The notes beneath the pieces were generated by a model. The model saw only the letters and a program-made list of their open reading frames with translations. It was not told the origin of the DNA and made no database searches. Below are positions 48,301 through 58,172 of a stretch of 64,000 nt of DNA, in pieces. Position 1 is the first letter of the stretch; each line of letters begins with the position of its first letter. Origin of the DNA: Daucus carota subsp. sativus (taxonomy: Eukaryota; Streptophyta; Magnoliopsida; Apiales; Apiaceae); NCBI RefSeq assembly GCF_001625215.2, contig NC_030383.2, positions 12,784,779 to 12,848,778 of the forward strand, in the 5' to 3' direction. The position numbers were made by a program, and so were the translations under genes.

Positions 48301-50301
48301 CTTCGGGGGTGTTAGATTTTGCTTGAGCTGCACCATCTTACCCTTCCATTTTATTTGGACCTCCCTTTTATCAAAATCAAACCATACAGGGCTGACTTGT
48401 CTTAGCCACTGCACCCCCAGCACCAAATCATAACCTCCCAAGGGTATAGCATGAAAATTTGAAGTGAAGTCAACTCCTCCCATAGTCCACTTCATGTTAA
48501 TAATTTTCCGTCCACAATTACGAGTGGTTCCATCAGCCAAAGTGACTTTCATATCGCTACAAATTTCAGTATTCAGATTCATGTTCTTAGCGAGATTTTG
48601 TGATACAAAATTGTGAGTGGATCCAGTGTCTAGTAATATCTCCACCTTTCTACCCTTCATCGTCCCTTGAAATTTTAATGTATGTAATCCATGAGTGCCA
48701 CTAAGAGCATGTATGGATACCCCACAGTCATCTTCACCATCTTTACAACCATCATCTTCGGAGGATGACAGAACATGTTCTTCATCAGGTGTGTTTCCTC
48801 CTTCATTGTCTGTGTTCTCATCTCCCACCACATAAAACAACTGCTGCTTGACACACTTGTGACCTGGTACAAAAGCTTCATCACAATTATAACATAGTCC
48901 CTTCTCCCTTCTAATTGCCATCTCAGCTGGAGTTATTCTTTTTATTGATGGGTATTTGGTAGAAGAGGATTTGCTTTTTTGAGTATATTGGGAGCCGCCA
49001 ACTGGTTTATGGCCAGAATAAGTACCCTTTCCCATAATCAGGGAGTTCCCACCCTTGTAACCAGATTTTTGTGTGCTTTCCACTCTTTTTTCTAATAAAG
49101 CAACCAAAAGTTCCTGCTCTTTGGCCTTGTCCATAGCATCTTGTAAAGTAGGAGGCTTATATACATATAACGCCTGCTGAATGTCTTTTCGCAGCCCACT
49201 CAAGAAACTCGATAAATAGAATTCCTCCGTATGAAATCGGTTTCGTGAAATCATATAACCTCTCAGATCTTCAAACTCAGCTATGTAGTCATCAACACTA
49301 CCCTTCTGAGTGAGCTTATTAAACTGGCCAATCAAGTTCTCTTGGCTACCTGTCGAAAACCTCTGCAAAAGAAGAGCTACAAAATTGTCCCAAGAAATGT
49401 AAGGATGTATTTCCTGGACCGTTTGATACCACCTGTCAGCTTCACCTTCTAAATAGAGAGCAGCGTAAACCACCTTTGTGTGTGGTTCCATGAGAGGGTT
49501 CAACATGAAGAATTTCTCAGCTTTCTTGACCCAACTCCTCACCTCTTTGCCATTAAAAGGCGGGAAGTCCATTTTTGGGAATTTATAATGTGGTTGGAGG
49601 GTGGTTTGGGGTCTGAAGGTGGTGTGGTCTGAATATGGGGGTCGAAGAGGCTGAGTGACAGAGTGAGGCACTGTATAATGAGTGGACATGGAGTGTGGGA
49701 GTGGCGGAGTAGGATAAGTATAAGACTGGGGTATCGTAGTGAGGGGAACAGAGTGGTCGGAGAGACGAAACCCTGGGAGCAAAGGGGTGACGATGTTTTG
49801 GGTGGTGTTGGTGAAGAGTTGATGGCCATCGTTGGGTCGAGGATTGTGGGTGGAAGCTATAGTATGTGGAATTGACCCAAAGGACAGAGCTCCAAGCTCA
49901 TGTGTAATATCATGGAGGGGTTGAGAGACATTATTCCCAAACTGAATGTAAGAGTGAGCACTAGGTGGGTGTGTGACAGTTTGGGGTGTAGACAAGAGGG
50001 GAAGAGATTGTGTACCTGGAGGGCCATAGTTATTCAAAGATCTGGTTGAGGTTTCATGTAGCTGATTTTTGAGGACACCCATTAACTCCGAAAACTTCAG
50101 GGAGATATCTTGATTTGCGGACTGAATCTGAGTTGTGAGAGTAGACATGTGGTCTCCCATCAGATTAAGTCTTTCATTAATTTGAGAGATCTGCAACTGA
50201 GTTTCTTCTTGATTCTCTGTAAGGTTTTGATGAATCTCATCCACAGTAGTCGCTAACGTACGTAACTCTTTATCAACTTGTTGTATCGTCGGCCCAGTCA
50301 T
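45346..50301 (-). CDS. Gag-pol polyprotein of the Gypsy chromovirus
   Basis: A single frame of 1,651 codons from MTGPTIQQ. The frame is open a further 9 codons into the LTR, but those lie over the primer site, so I chose the ATG just inside it. Order: coiled coil (residues ~10-85), gag (FPKMDFPPFNGKEVRSWVKK; WYQTVQEIHPYISWDNF), zinc knuckle-like CYNCDEAFVPGHKC, protease LLDTGSTHNFVS, reverse transcriptase with DLRSGYHQIRV, MPFGLTNAPATFQ and the active site in FFDDILVYS, RNase H with VETDASKSGIGAVL, integrase with an HHCC finger ending CEICQRFK, the core motifs TMDFIEGLP, TDRDKIFTS and HPQTDGQSERLN, and a C-terminal chromodomain-like segment (VKWTDSLPEDSTWEEYE). No stop or shift is present. 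Confidence 0.95.
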   Translation of the reverse strand: MTGPTIQQVDKELRTLATTVDEIHQNLTENQEETQLQISQINERLNLMGDHMSTLTTQIQSANQDISLKFSELMGVLKNQLHETSTRSLNNYGPPGTQSLPLLSTPQTVTHPPSAHSYIQFGNNVSQPLHDITHELGALSFGSIPHTIASTHNPRPNDGHQLFTNTTQNIVTPLLPGFRLSDHSVPLTTIPQSYTYPTPPLPHSMSTHYTVPHSVTQPLRPPYSDHTTFRPQTTLQPHYKFPKMDFPPFNGKEVRSWVKKAEKFFMLNPLMEPHTKVVYAALYLEGEADRWYQTVQEIHPYISWDNFVALLLQRFSTGSQENLIGQFNKLTQKGSVDDYIAEFEDLRGYMISRNRFHTEEFYLSSFLSGLRKDIQQALYVYKPPTLQDAMDKAKEQELLVALLEKRVESTQKSGYKGGNSLIMGKGTYSGHKPVGGSQYTQKSKSSSTKYPSIKRITPAEMAIRREKGLCYNCDEAFVPGHKCVKQQLFYVVGDENTDNEGGNTPDEEHVLSSSEDDGCKDGEDDCGVSIHALSGTHGLHTLKFQGTMKGRKVEILLDTGSTHNFVSQNLAKNMNLNTEICSDMKVTLADGTTRNCGRKIINMKWTMGGVDFTSNFHAIPLGGYDLVLGVQWLRQVSPVWFDFDKREVQIKWKGKMVQLKQNLTPPKEVRVQLEDDGRWLKKEESYFLVQLTNVDANTEQKSGEIPTEVQGLIQEFEQIFDTPKGLPPLRAQDHFIPIIEGSKPVNANPYRCPYLQKTEIERLVREMLEHGIIQHSSSPYASPVLLVRKKDNTWRFCVDYRALNAITIKNRFPIPIIEELLDELHGSKYFTKLDLRSGYHQIRVQDKDVHKTAFKTHFGHYEFLVMPFGLTNAPATFQCVMNEVFSKHLRQFVLVFFDDILVYSPDMKSHMEHLRKVFEILKQNHLFVKKSKCAFAQEQVEYLGHIISGQGVAADTQKVEAMRSWPVPQNIKSLRGFLGLTGYYRRFVRGYGMLSKPLTDLLKKGAFQWNEEADRAFNHLKQIMSETPVLRMPDFTKTFVVETDASKSGIGAVLMQEGRPIAFLSQALSPKNIGLSTYEKELMAVVLAVQKWRGYLMGRHFVIKTDQQSIKYFLNQKISTVAQQKWLSRLLGFDYSIVYNKGKDNVVADPLSRLHGQQTVTGEEKQGALAGISLVVPKWKEDIVKSLENDEEVQQILTTLAIDPSAEPEFTMVDGDLRKRGKLYVGASNGVRREIIQNLHDTGEGGHSGVNATHKRIANLFWWPKMSQDVVKWVQECEICQRFKSEHVKSPGLLQPIPIPNQAWEVITMDFIEGLPRSENRDTIMVVIDKFTKYCHLLSFQHPFSATQVAQKLLDVVIKLYGPPKSIITDRDKIFTSRFWAELFNKMGTSSNYSTAYHPQTDGQSERLNQCVEMYLRCLANQKPNQWHKWLSMAEWWYNTSHHSAIQMSPYKALYGKDPPSMNYHQAQKSSIASIDEFMRNRAELQTLLKRNLVKAQERMKHYADKKRSEREFNEGEEVFLKLQPYKQHSLKDSRVEKLAARFYGPYTITKKVGKVAYKLNLPSTARIHDTFHVSQLKKKLGTGNFLQTKPPGAEEEKRDRKPEAILERRLIKKNNRPAALVLVKWTDSLPEDSTWEEYEKLIKKFPDFKP

Positions 50302-50302
50302 G

Positions 50303-50314
50303 GCTCTGATGCCA
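50303..50314 (-). other. Primer binding site of the Gypsy element
   Basis: Minus-strand TGGCATCAGAGC lies one base from the 5' LTR. It pairs with the 3' end of initiator-type methionine tRNA with one change from the usual TGGTATCAGAGC. Confidence 0.85.
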
Positions 50315-50315
50315 C

Positions 50316-50618
50316 TGTAAGCAGTCAAGATCTACTTCTAGGCAATTGCCATTTACGGAAGAAGAATAAGATGAGAAATAAGAGAGAAGAAGAGAAGGAG
50401 AAGACAACAATAATAAAACAACTGATATCAATATTCATGCTTTTTCCCTTCCACTTCATGGTACATATACCAGCGTACCAGCTGCAGGACCACTGCCAGC
50501 TGTCCCAATTAGTACTCAGCATAACGGTAATATAAACCAGAATATAAAATAAACCAAACTACTCAAAACGACAGTGTTCCACTAATTCTACTACTTATCT
50601 ATCCAGCCATATGTGACA
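50316..50618 (-). repeat. 5' LTR of the Gypsy element
   Basis: 303 bp, same as 45013-45315. Its outer end supplies the A of the downstream gene's ATG. Because the element reads leftward, its own promoter points away from that gene. Confidence 0.96.
50611..50616 (+). promoter_or_regulatory. Start-stop upstream ORF at the LTR end
   Basis: ATGTGA: an ATG directly followed by a stop codon, one base before the methyltransferase ATG at 50618. If transcripts enter from the LTR, ribosomes would meet this minimal uORF first. Such start-stop elements are known to hold back translation of the next ORF; the effect here is inferred. Confidence 0.6.
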
Positions 50619-53403
50619 TGGCAGCTTCAGCAGTTATGTCGAGTAAAGCCCTTGTGCTTATGCGTTCTTCTTCTTGTATTGCCCCTCGAAATTTCATCTT
50701 CCTCATCCCAAAACTAAAGCCAACTCCCACCCTTTATCATATCAATACTCTCTCATTTTTCTGTTCCACTCCTCAAAACCCTAAAGAACACCCTCACCTT
50801 ACTGCCCAAGAACAACAATCCCCATCTAAAAAGGTGAACATTTCATAACCCTCTTTTTATTGTTATAATTATAATGGTTTTAGCATAATTTGTTGTTTTT
50901 GTGATATGGGTCGTTCATTTTATAGGGAATTTTGAAGCCTGGTTTGTATCTTGTAGGCACCCCTATTGGCAATCTTGAAGATATTACTCTTCGGTTAGTG
51001 CCAAATACTACCTCTTTACTTTAAAAATTAATTTCTTTTATGCTTGCCTGCAAACTCGTAAATGTAGTACTAGGGTGTCCTGGTGCCAATTTCGAGTTTC
51101 GGGTTGTGATGGTTTAATAATGCTTATTGCAATGTGATTAAAATCAATGTTCTTTAAGGGATAAATCTTTAGTGACCGAGTACTAGTAATTGGATTAATC
51201 GATTAATGTCGTGTTGCATTTGCATTTGGTGGGGTCATTAATTGATATGATTTAATGGTTGTATTTTTGCTAGTGCTCTGAGGGTCTTAAAATCAGCAGA
51301 TGTAATACTTTCTGAAGATACAAGGCATTCAGGGAAGTTGCTTCAACACTATGATATCAAAACCCCCCTTGTATGTCCTATTTGCTTCCTTGTGTAAAAT
51401 GTTGTAGTAGAATTGTATTATTTGTTTAACTGTATATTTAATCGTAAGCTTTAGAATTTCAGCTGAGTTATCACAAATTTAATGAGTCTCAAAGGGAACA
51501 AGTGGTGTTGAAGAGGTTGCAAGAAGGTGAGATTGTCGCTTTGATCAGTGATGCTGGAACACCTGGCATTAGTGATCCTGGAATGGATTTGGTAAGAAAG
51601 CTTATCTTTACTGAACTGATGGTTTTCCTTTCCTTTTTTTATCACATGAAAATTAACTTGGTATCTCTAGTCTCTACGGCTCTGACCAAAACTAGAATAT
51701 TCTTATATAACTTGGTATCTCTAGTCTCTACGGCTCTGACCGAAACTAGAACTATTCTTTTTCGTAATATAATTCCTTTGGTTTAGGTCTCATGACAACC
51801 CAAAATATGTTATAAATTCATTTCTTGTATATAGGTGTGCATACTTTCTGTTAGCATCAGTCTTTATGCTTAGTATAACTCTTCATGTTTAGCAAATAGT
51901 CTTGCTTTAATAAACTCATCATAGCTAAATGGAGTAGGCTTTTGTACCTTCTGCTGCATCCATTCACAAGCCTTCTTTTACATCTTTTTAATCTTGATGC
52001 AGGCCAAGTTATGTACGGATAATAATATACTCGTTACACCCATTCCTGGTCCGTCTGCTTTAGTAGCTGCTGTTTCAGCCTCTGGATTGCCGACTAATGA
52101 GTTCACATTTGGTAATTTTCTTACACATTCAGTGCACTTTTACTAGCGTAAAAAGCTTTGAGTTGTTATTGCTAAGATTCAGCATGTATGCAGTTGGATT
52201 TCTTCCTAAGCATGCGGGAACAAGGAAAGAGAGGTTGTCAGTTTCTGCAAATGAAGCAACTACCCAGATATTTTTTGTTCCTCCACACAAGCTTTGCCAG
52301 TTTCTTGAAGAGACTTCTTTAGTATTTGGAGACTCTAGGTAAAAATCTGTATCAGATTCATTACGACAGTAATTATTTAAAACCTGGTGTAATTGCACAA
52401 AGTGTAAAAATTCTTTGAAAAATTTATTTTAAAGAATATTCTTCTCATGACAAATAGTACAATCATGATTAAATCTGGATTTGCTTTAGGAGATGTGTCA
52501 TGGCTAGGGAGCTTACTAAGATACACGAAGAGGTGAATTTCAATATTTAATCTAAACGTACATGTTACTAATGATAATTGTGTCACTTGATTTACTAATC
52601 AAATGATAACTTCTCATTAGTTCTGGCGTGGAACCCTAGGTGATGCAAAAATAGTGTTCTCAACTCGCATGCCAAAGGGGGAGATAACATTCTTGATTGA
52701 AGGAAAGGCGGTATGCATTGCTGAAACTCCATCTGAATCTCAGTTAGAAAATGAACTTGGAGAATTGATATCCAACGGCCATAGTCTTTCGGAGGTATAA
52801 TTTGCTTCTTTCTGCCGTTCATTGTTCTAATCTGTAAATATATGAATGCCTCGGATTATACTTTGTAGATGCTTGATACATGGTGTGCGTGTAGTTTATA
52901 GATCTTCGATAATAAATTGTCAGAGTTTGGAGGTTGAATGATATATGTGATAATATTGTATTTTGTTACCAATTTTAGTATCCTACCATCATTCATTGAG
53001 TTTTAGTTCTATATCTTGGTTTGATTATTCTAGATCTAATTATTACATGCTATCTACAATTTGTTGCACATTGCAATGAAAATATCTTACAAAGTGATAA
53101 TTTAGTCCATAATGAAAGCTGTATTTTTACTTTTAGAGTTAAACATTTTCTCTGGAAAGTAGATCCATCTATGTGCTAATCCTTCTCGATAGATAATACT
53201 ATAGAGTATAAACCCTGCTTCCAGTTGATTGTGTGTTGTTGCTGTTTAATCAGGCCGTCAAAGTTGTGGCTGCCGGAACATCTACAAGACGAAAAACAAT
53301 ATATTCACTTGCACTTAGAAAGTTTGGGAAGCAAGTTGAGGCAGAAGACGATGTTCTGAGGACTCTCTGTAAGTGGCTAAATGCTGTCGATGGTTTGTTA
53401 TAG
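50618..53403 (+). CDS. rsmI-like: RsmI-type 16S rRNA (cytidine-2'-O)-methyltransferase, likely organellar
   Basis: Nine exons: 50618-50833, 50926-50993, 51274-51370, 51463-51591, 52003-52111, 52194-52338, 52490-52532, 52621-52794, 53254-53403. Together 376 codons plus stop. The first ~70 residues are Ser/basic-rich (MAASAVMSSK start) and fit a plastid transit peptide. The rest is a complete tetrapyrrole-methylase-fold enzyme: LYLVGTPIGNLEDITLRALR, SEDTRHSGKLLQHY, LISDAGTPGISDPG, TPIPGPSALVAAVSASGLP, VGFLPKHAG, RELTKIHEEFWRGTLG, and the C-terminal LRKFGKQVEAED. In bacteria RsmI 2'-O-methylates C1402 of 16S rRNA; a plastid-type role is inference. The 3' end is unsure: read-through ends at 53403, while splicing from 53368 to 53504 would give a TGA at once. 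The ATG is partly LTR-derived (see the Gypsy element). Confidence 0.85.
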
Positions 53404-53503
53404 ACTAAGCATCTTCTACTCATGTTATGTTTTTTCTTGTGCTTCTCTCTGCTTGATCAGGAATTCACCTAAATCGTCTTCTTGCTTATTTGTTTCTGTT
53501 TAG

Positions 53504-53684
53504 GAATCACATAACCAGACATGTCACATCTGGGACTGGGACAACAACTTTACTACTTGATGATTGTGCACACCCCTTTGAGCTCTGGACCTTCTGTCCA
53601 CAAGACCATGCAGACATATTCAACTCTGTGAAAGAGGAGTTAAGCATTCTCCGTAGGCTGACTGAAATTGATTTCAACTTATAG
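53504..53684 (+). other. Open stretch after the RsmI-type gene, possible 3' exon or UTR
   Basis: About 60 protein-like codons (HPFELWTFCPQDHADIF in the middle) end in TAG at 53684, after a good splice acceptor (GTTTAG). The frame does not fit the upstream exon: joining 53368 to 53504 makes TGA. I do not recognise the peptide. It may be 3' UTR of the methyltransferase, an exon of an alternative transcript, or the remains of another gene. Confidence 0.35.
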
Positions 53685-55679
53685 TTCCTAGTTCCTACAG
53701 AGGAAAACTCTGCATATTTAGGTAAAATATTGTGCGTAATATAAGGGTTGATGTATCTTCTGTTTCTAGATCAAAATGCAGCCCTGTAATTATGAAAATA
53801 GTCATTAGTCGAATCTTTGAAACCTTGTGCTGAAAGTGGATTGTAGTTGATTTTTTTATTTTTTTTTGGGTAATAGAGTTTTATCCTTTCTCTAATCCTG
53901 AGTAAACTTTATTGAGTGTTCCGGGATGGGTAATACTCCTGTCCGAGCAGATTTTTTACATTATTTTTGGCACGCATTTTGAAGCTCTTATCAAGTGTAG
54001 TTCCATAATATTTTTTTTTTAAAATTTTTTTCCCTGAATAAAAGTTTGATGTTTAAACTTTTATTCGAAAAAAGAAAAAAATTAAAAAATGTTATGGAAC
54101 TATACTTTGTAGGAGTCTTAAAATACGTGCATGTTTTCAAACAAGTGTTGGTCATTTAAGCTATTTTAGTTTCTAAAGGACAGATATACTCTTTCATGCA
54201 AAGAAAAGGTGTAACAAACATAATAAGTTACATATTTAAATGCAAAGGAAAGGTGTAACAAACAAAAAAACATGAAAAAGAAGTTTATGTGCGTTCAAAG
54301 TATAATCTTTACTTTAAGGCGATAGCAAAAGACTCGAGAGTTGCCGCCAATGGAATAAGTTTGGCAGCAATTAAAAAAATATCAAGGCCACGTCTGTAAC
54401 GTACCAATTTGCCACTCCTTCACCAACTCCTTCCAAAATCCAAACATAAAATTTATTTCATTGTTGAAAAAACAGACAAAGCTTTAGGTAGCTTGCTTTG
54501 TTTTTGTGATATCATCCTATTATACTATTCTTTTATACAACTATACACACAACTACAAGTATGCTTTAGATGAAGGTTTAAGGTGTACCAACTGGTGGTT
54601 ACTGGTCTCAAAACCTCCCTCACCCTTGAAGCAAACACTATTAACATCAACAGTAATACCAACTACAATATTTCTTATTTTATATGATAATTGTGAAATT
54701 CATATCATTGCAAGTTCTTGAAATAGCCTTGTGGCCAAGTTTATGCTTCTTCTTTTGTCCCCACCTCAGAAAGGTAGGATCTTTGACATATTACAAACCT
54801 TTTTTATTCAAGAATTTCAAGTTTTTGGGCAATCATGTTTTTTTTAATAATTTTGCATATTATATTGTTTTTATCATTGTCATTGTTGAATGATAAGTAG
54901 GGTTGTTTATTTGAATTTCTTGGCCATTTCTCTTGTCTCCCTGTTAGGAAGAATTGGTTTACTAAGGCCATTGTGTTCTTTCAGGACCTTCTCAATTCAT
55001 TATCTACAGGCACAAACTCTGCAGCTCCTCTCTCAGTTTCTTGTAAATATCAGGTATCCTCAGTTCTTTACCTTTTCAAGTTTCATCACTCGTCGAAAAA
55101 TTCAGTATTTATTAATAGGTTTATAATCTGTGTATTGAATTGTAGTGCAATTTTGCAGTCTGCAATTGTGTCGACTTCATTTCTTCGTGATTTCGTGTTC
55201 TGTTAATTTGTTATTTGTTGCATGTTGTATCATCAATAACCTCCAGTGTTGTCTACAATTGGCATATCACAATTTCAGATTATATCCAAACTACACAAGG
55301 TCTCGTGTTTATCTTGTTGTGTATTGTTTTTTCCTTGAAGCTTTATGTTTTCTTAGCATAGTTCCATCTAATATCATGTTCTCCGGAACAGAAACTCACT
55401 TCCAACTGATTAAGATTTAATATCTACTAATCATCCACAGGCTACTCAGGTGGTGCTTCTTCAGTAAAACATATGTCCTTGCAATCATGTAACGATAGTG
55501 TATATGTTACTTGATCTTGATCAATCATGCAGGGGCAACTGAAACTCGAAATTGAACTTAAAGCTCCTTATACGAGCTTGTTGTTTATCACCCCTTTTTT
55601 AAACAATTATTATTAGTAAGAGGATAAAAAGTGCTGTTCTTAACTTTTTTTCCTGCATATTTACAGGTTCCGGGAAAGT
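53685..55679. other. Upstream region and 5' UTR of first BELL gene
   Basis: Intergenic DNA with a decayed MITE (53935-54133). The last part probably includes 5' UTR exons: a good acceptor TTTACAG ends at 55666, just 13 bases before the ATG, so a leader intron is likely. No coding gene is seen. Confidence 0.55.
53935..54133. mobile_element. Stowaway-like MITE, decayed
   Basis: The left end reads CTCCTGTCCGAGCAG after TA. The middle forms an inverted repeat (TAGTTCCATAA and TTATGGAACTA). The right end (TAAAATACGTGCATG) has lost the final GGGAG part. It is related to the element at 30626-30845 (GCACGCATTTT shared). Confidence 0.55.
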
Positions 55680-58172
55680 ATGGATACATATTATCCTAAT
55701 TCAAGCAACCAAGAAAGCCATGTCTTGAGAGCTCCCTATGTGCCCATCCAAAAGCTTGATTCTTATAATGAATTATCTCGCTTACCTGATAACATGTTCT
55801 ACTTGAACCAAACATCTGCTGATGATTCCTACCCAGAGCTGAAGTCTGGAAGTTCTCTATCTCCAAAAAGTTGTGATGGAGTTCCTTATGTTGGGGGCAC
55901 TGATAGGGGTGTGTTTGTTCCGTTTATGAGCGACTGTGTGAGTCCATTATTACCTCAGCAGGTAAATATGGCGGAGAGGGTACAAAATAACAGGCTTAGT
56001 AAGCAGCATATTCTGTCAAGAACATCAAGAGAATGCGAAGATTTACATGAGCAAAGATTATCTCTTAGCCTCGGTGCAGAATTAACGTCTTCCAGGCAGT
56101 TACCTTCGATTCAGTACCAGTTTGGCAACTCAGATCCCTTGCAACTAATTAATTTCCTTACTAAAGATTCAGGGAAGGTTGGCTCTCAGAATGAAGAATC
56201 AAACACTGGCGAGTTTTTATCATTTGGTTTAAATGGAAACGCTGAAGATGTAACCAACTTCCGGGATTTTAACAACTCTGATAGCTCTAGACAAATGCAG
56301 TATGCTTATTCATTTGAAGGATCACAATATTCATTTGAAAACTCTAACTATCTCAAGGGGGCCCAACAATTACTTGATGAAGTGGTAAATGTTTATGATG
56401 CTCTTAAGAAACCGAAGTTCAAATGTATTGGTCAGGTTGATAAATGTGAAGGGAGTAACTCGTATATCAAGTCTGACCCCGGGCTTCGATTAGATAGTGG
56501 AAAATTTTCTGGACTTGAAGAGTCTGCAATGAATTCCTCCGTTGCACTTCCGAATGCAGAACGGCTGGATCAAGAAAGCAAGCTGACGAAACTATTGTCC
56601 TTGTTAAAGGAGGTAATTTTTTTTCCTCAGCGACAAATATCTGTTTATCTACATTTTTTTCTGAATTATGTTTCATGATGTTTTTGTTTGTAGGTTGATA
56701 CAAGATATAAACAGTATTACCATCAGATGAGGATTGTAGAAACATCATTTGAAAAGATTGCGGGATGTGGGGCTGCTAAACGATACACATCACTTGCACT
56801 CCAAACAATTTCTTGTCAATTTCGATGCTTGCGTGATGCAATTAACAGGCAGATCCAAGTCTGCCGTCAAAGCTTAGGGGAGCAAGATGATGAACCAAAT
56901 AGTTCATTATTGCCTCGCCTTAGCTATGTCGATAAGCATATTAGGCAACAAAGAACCCTCCAGCAGCTTGGTGTCATGCGACATTCATGGAGGCCACAAA
57001 AAGGATTGCCGGAAAGCTCTGTTTCTGTCCTCCGTGCTTGGTTGTTTGAGCATTTTCTGAATCCGTATGTTTCCTGAAGCTACTTTTCATATGTATATTC
57101 TGATACTTTATATGTATGGTCTGATTATATTTTTTGGCGTCAATCAGTTATCCAAAAGATTCAGAGAAATCTATGCTTGCGAGGAAGGCAGGTCTCACTA
57201 GAAGCCAGGTATATCATCTGATTTTGAATTCACTTGCCTGCACAGTGAGCAATTTGTTATCAAGACTTCACTTGATTAGGCATTACTAGAGTTATCGCAT
57301 ATTTGTAACTTAGAGTTCAAGTGTCGCATTGTTTAGGACTGCAACCAGACACAGATACATGAAATTCTGGTTTTCTCATACAGCAGACATGCAAGGGTAA
57401 CAAGAGTTTCTTGCACAGTGAGCAATTTATAATCAAGATTTCACGTAACCAGGAATTACTAGAGTAATGACATATTTATAACTTATAGTTCAAGCGTCAC
57501 GTTGTTTAGGACAGATGCACCAGACACTTATATATGAAATTCTGGTTTTGTCATACTGAAGACATGCAAGGGGAAAAAGAGTTCTTTTAATCACCAGTAC
57601 TTGCTAATTACTAGTTAATATCATTTCTGTTTCGGGGAGGCTGAAAGCTAATTTATGAAGTAAAATAGTTCTTTTAATCACTAGTACTTGCTAATTACTC
57701 CTAAGTATCAGTTTATGTTTGGGGGCAGGTTGCAAACTGGTTTATAAATGCCCGAGTGCGTCTCTGGAAACCTATGGTTGAAGATATGTACAAAGAGGAG
57801 TTCGGAGATTTAGAGTCAGACAAGAAGGAAGAGGTGAAGGAAAGTGTAATGTCCGGAGCTACTTATGATGACCATTTGAGGCAATTCAGTGGCCCAGGGG
57901 CTGATCCCAGATATGATCTAAATATGAAAGAGTCAACAAGACCAGATTACAAGAATCTCTCTCAGGGAGATGGTGCCATTGATGGTGAGGTGATAAGTTT
58001 GCATGGTGACAATTGGTCAGGTGTAGATGAGCATTACATATGTCCGCAAAAGTTTATCACCTCCAATCAAACAGACGGGAGTCTAAATGCAATTGCCTCA
58101 CCGTATGATCTCTCTTCTTTCGGTGATTTCACAATCAACAGTCAAGTGTCAAATTTTGTATTGCAGTGCTAA
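55680..58172 (+). CDS. BEL1-like homeodomain (TALE) transcription factor 1
   Basis: Four exons, 55680-56612, 56694-57064, 57148-57208 and 57729-58172, encode 602 aa. The N-terminal part has [10 protein letters not shown] (~residues 150). The SKY-type box [17 protein letters not shown] lies at about 222-238. The BELL domain ([22 protein letters not shown] ...) lies at about 302-370, followed by the TALE homeodomain at about 408-470 with the three-residue loop PYPKDSEK and helix 3 [15 protein letters not shown], which is intact. The family works in the nucleus as heterodimers with KNOX proteins and controls meristem and organ patterning. The exon layout (BELL split after LLKE; 61-nt exon 3) is the standard one. 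A tandem relative follows at 60285. The exact subgroup is not assigned. Confidence 0.95.
57238..57590. repeat. Tandem duplication in BELL intron 3
   Basis: Two copies of a ~175-bp unit follow each other. Shared words include GCACAGTGAGCAATTT, ATTACTAGAGT, TTGTTTAGGAC, ATGAAATTCTGGTTTT and GACATGCAAGGG. The intron still splices in frame. Confidence 0.85.

Larger units (their letters stand above)
45013..50618 (-). mobile_element. Intact Ty3/Gypsy chromovirus (Reina-like), in the start codon of the RsmI-type gene
   Basis: A complete 5,606-bp element on the minus strand. Both LTRs are 303 bp and look identical. A perfect 5-bp target duplication TGGCA flanks it (45008-45012 and 50619-50623). The primer site TGGCATCAGAGC and a polypurine tract (about 45316-45329) sit next to the LTRs, and one long gag-pol frame lies between. 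Short LTRs, small size and a C-terminal chromodomain-like segment suggest the Reina group of chromoviruses. With intact frame and identical LTRs it is very young and could still move. Confidence 0.96.

Noticed and set aside
52595..52822. Antisense frame over methyltransferase exon 8
   Set aside because: The plus strand carries the conserved RsmI motifs; the antisense has none.
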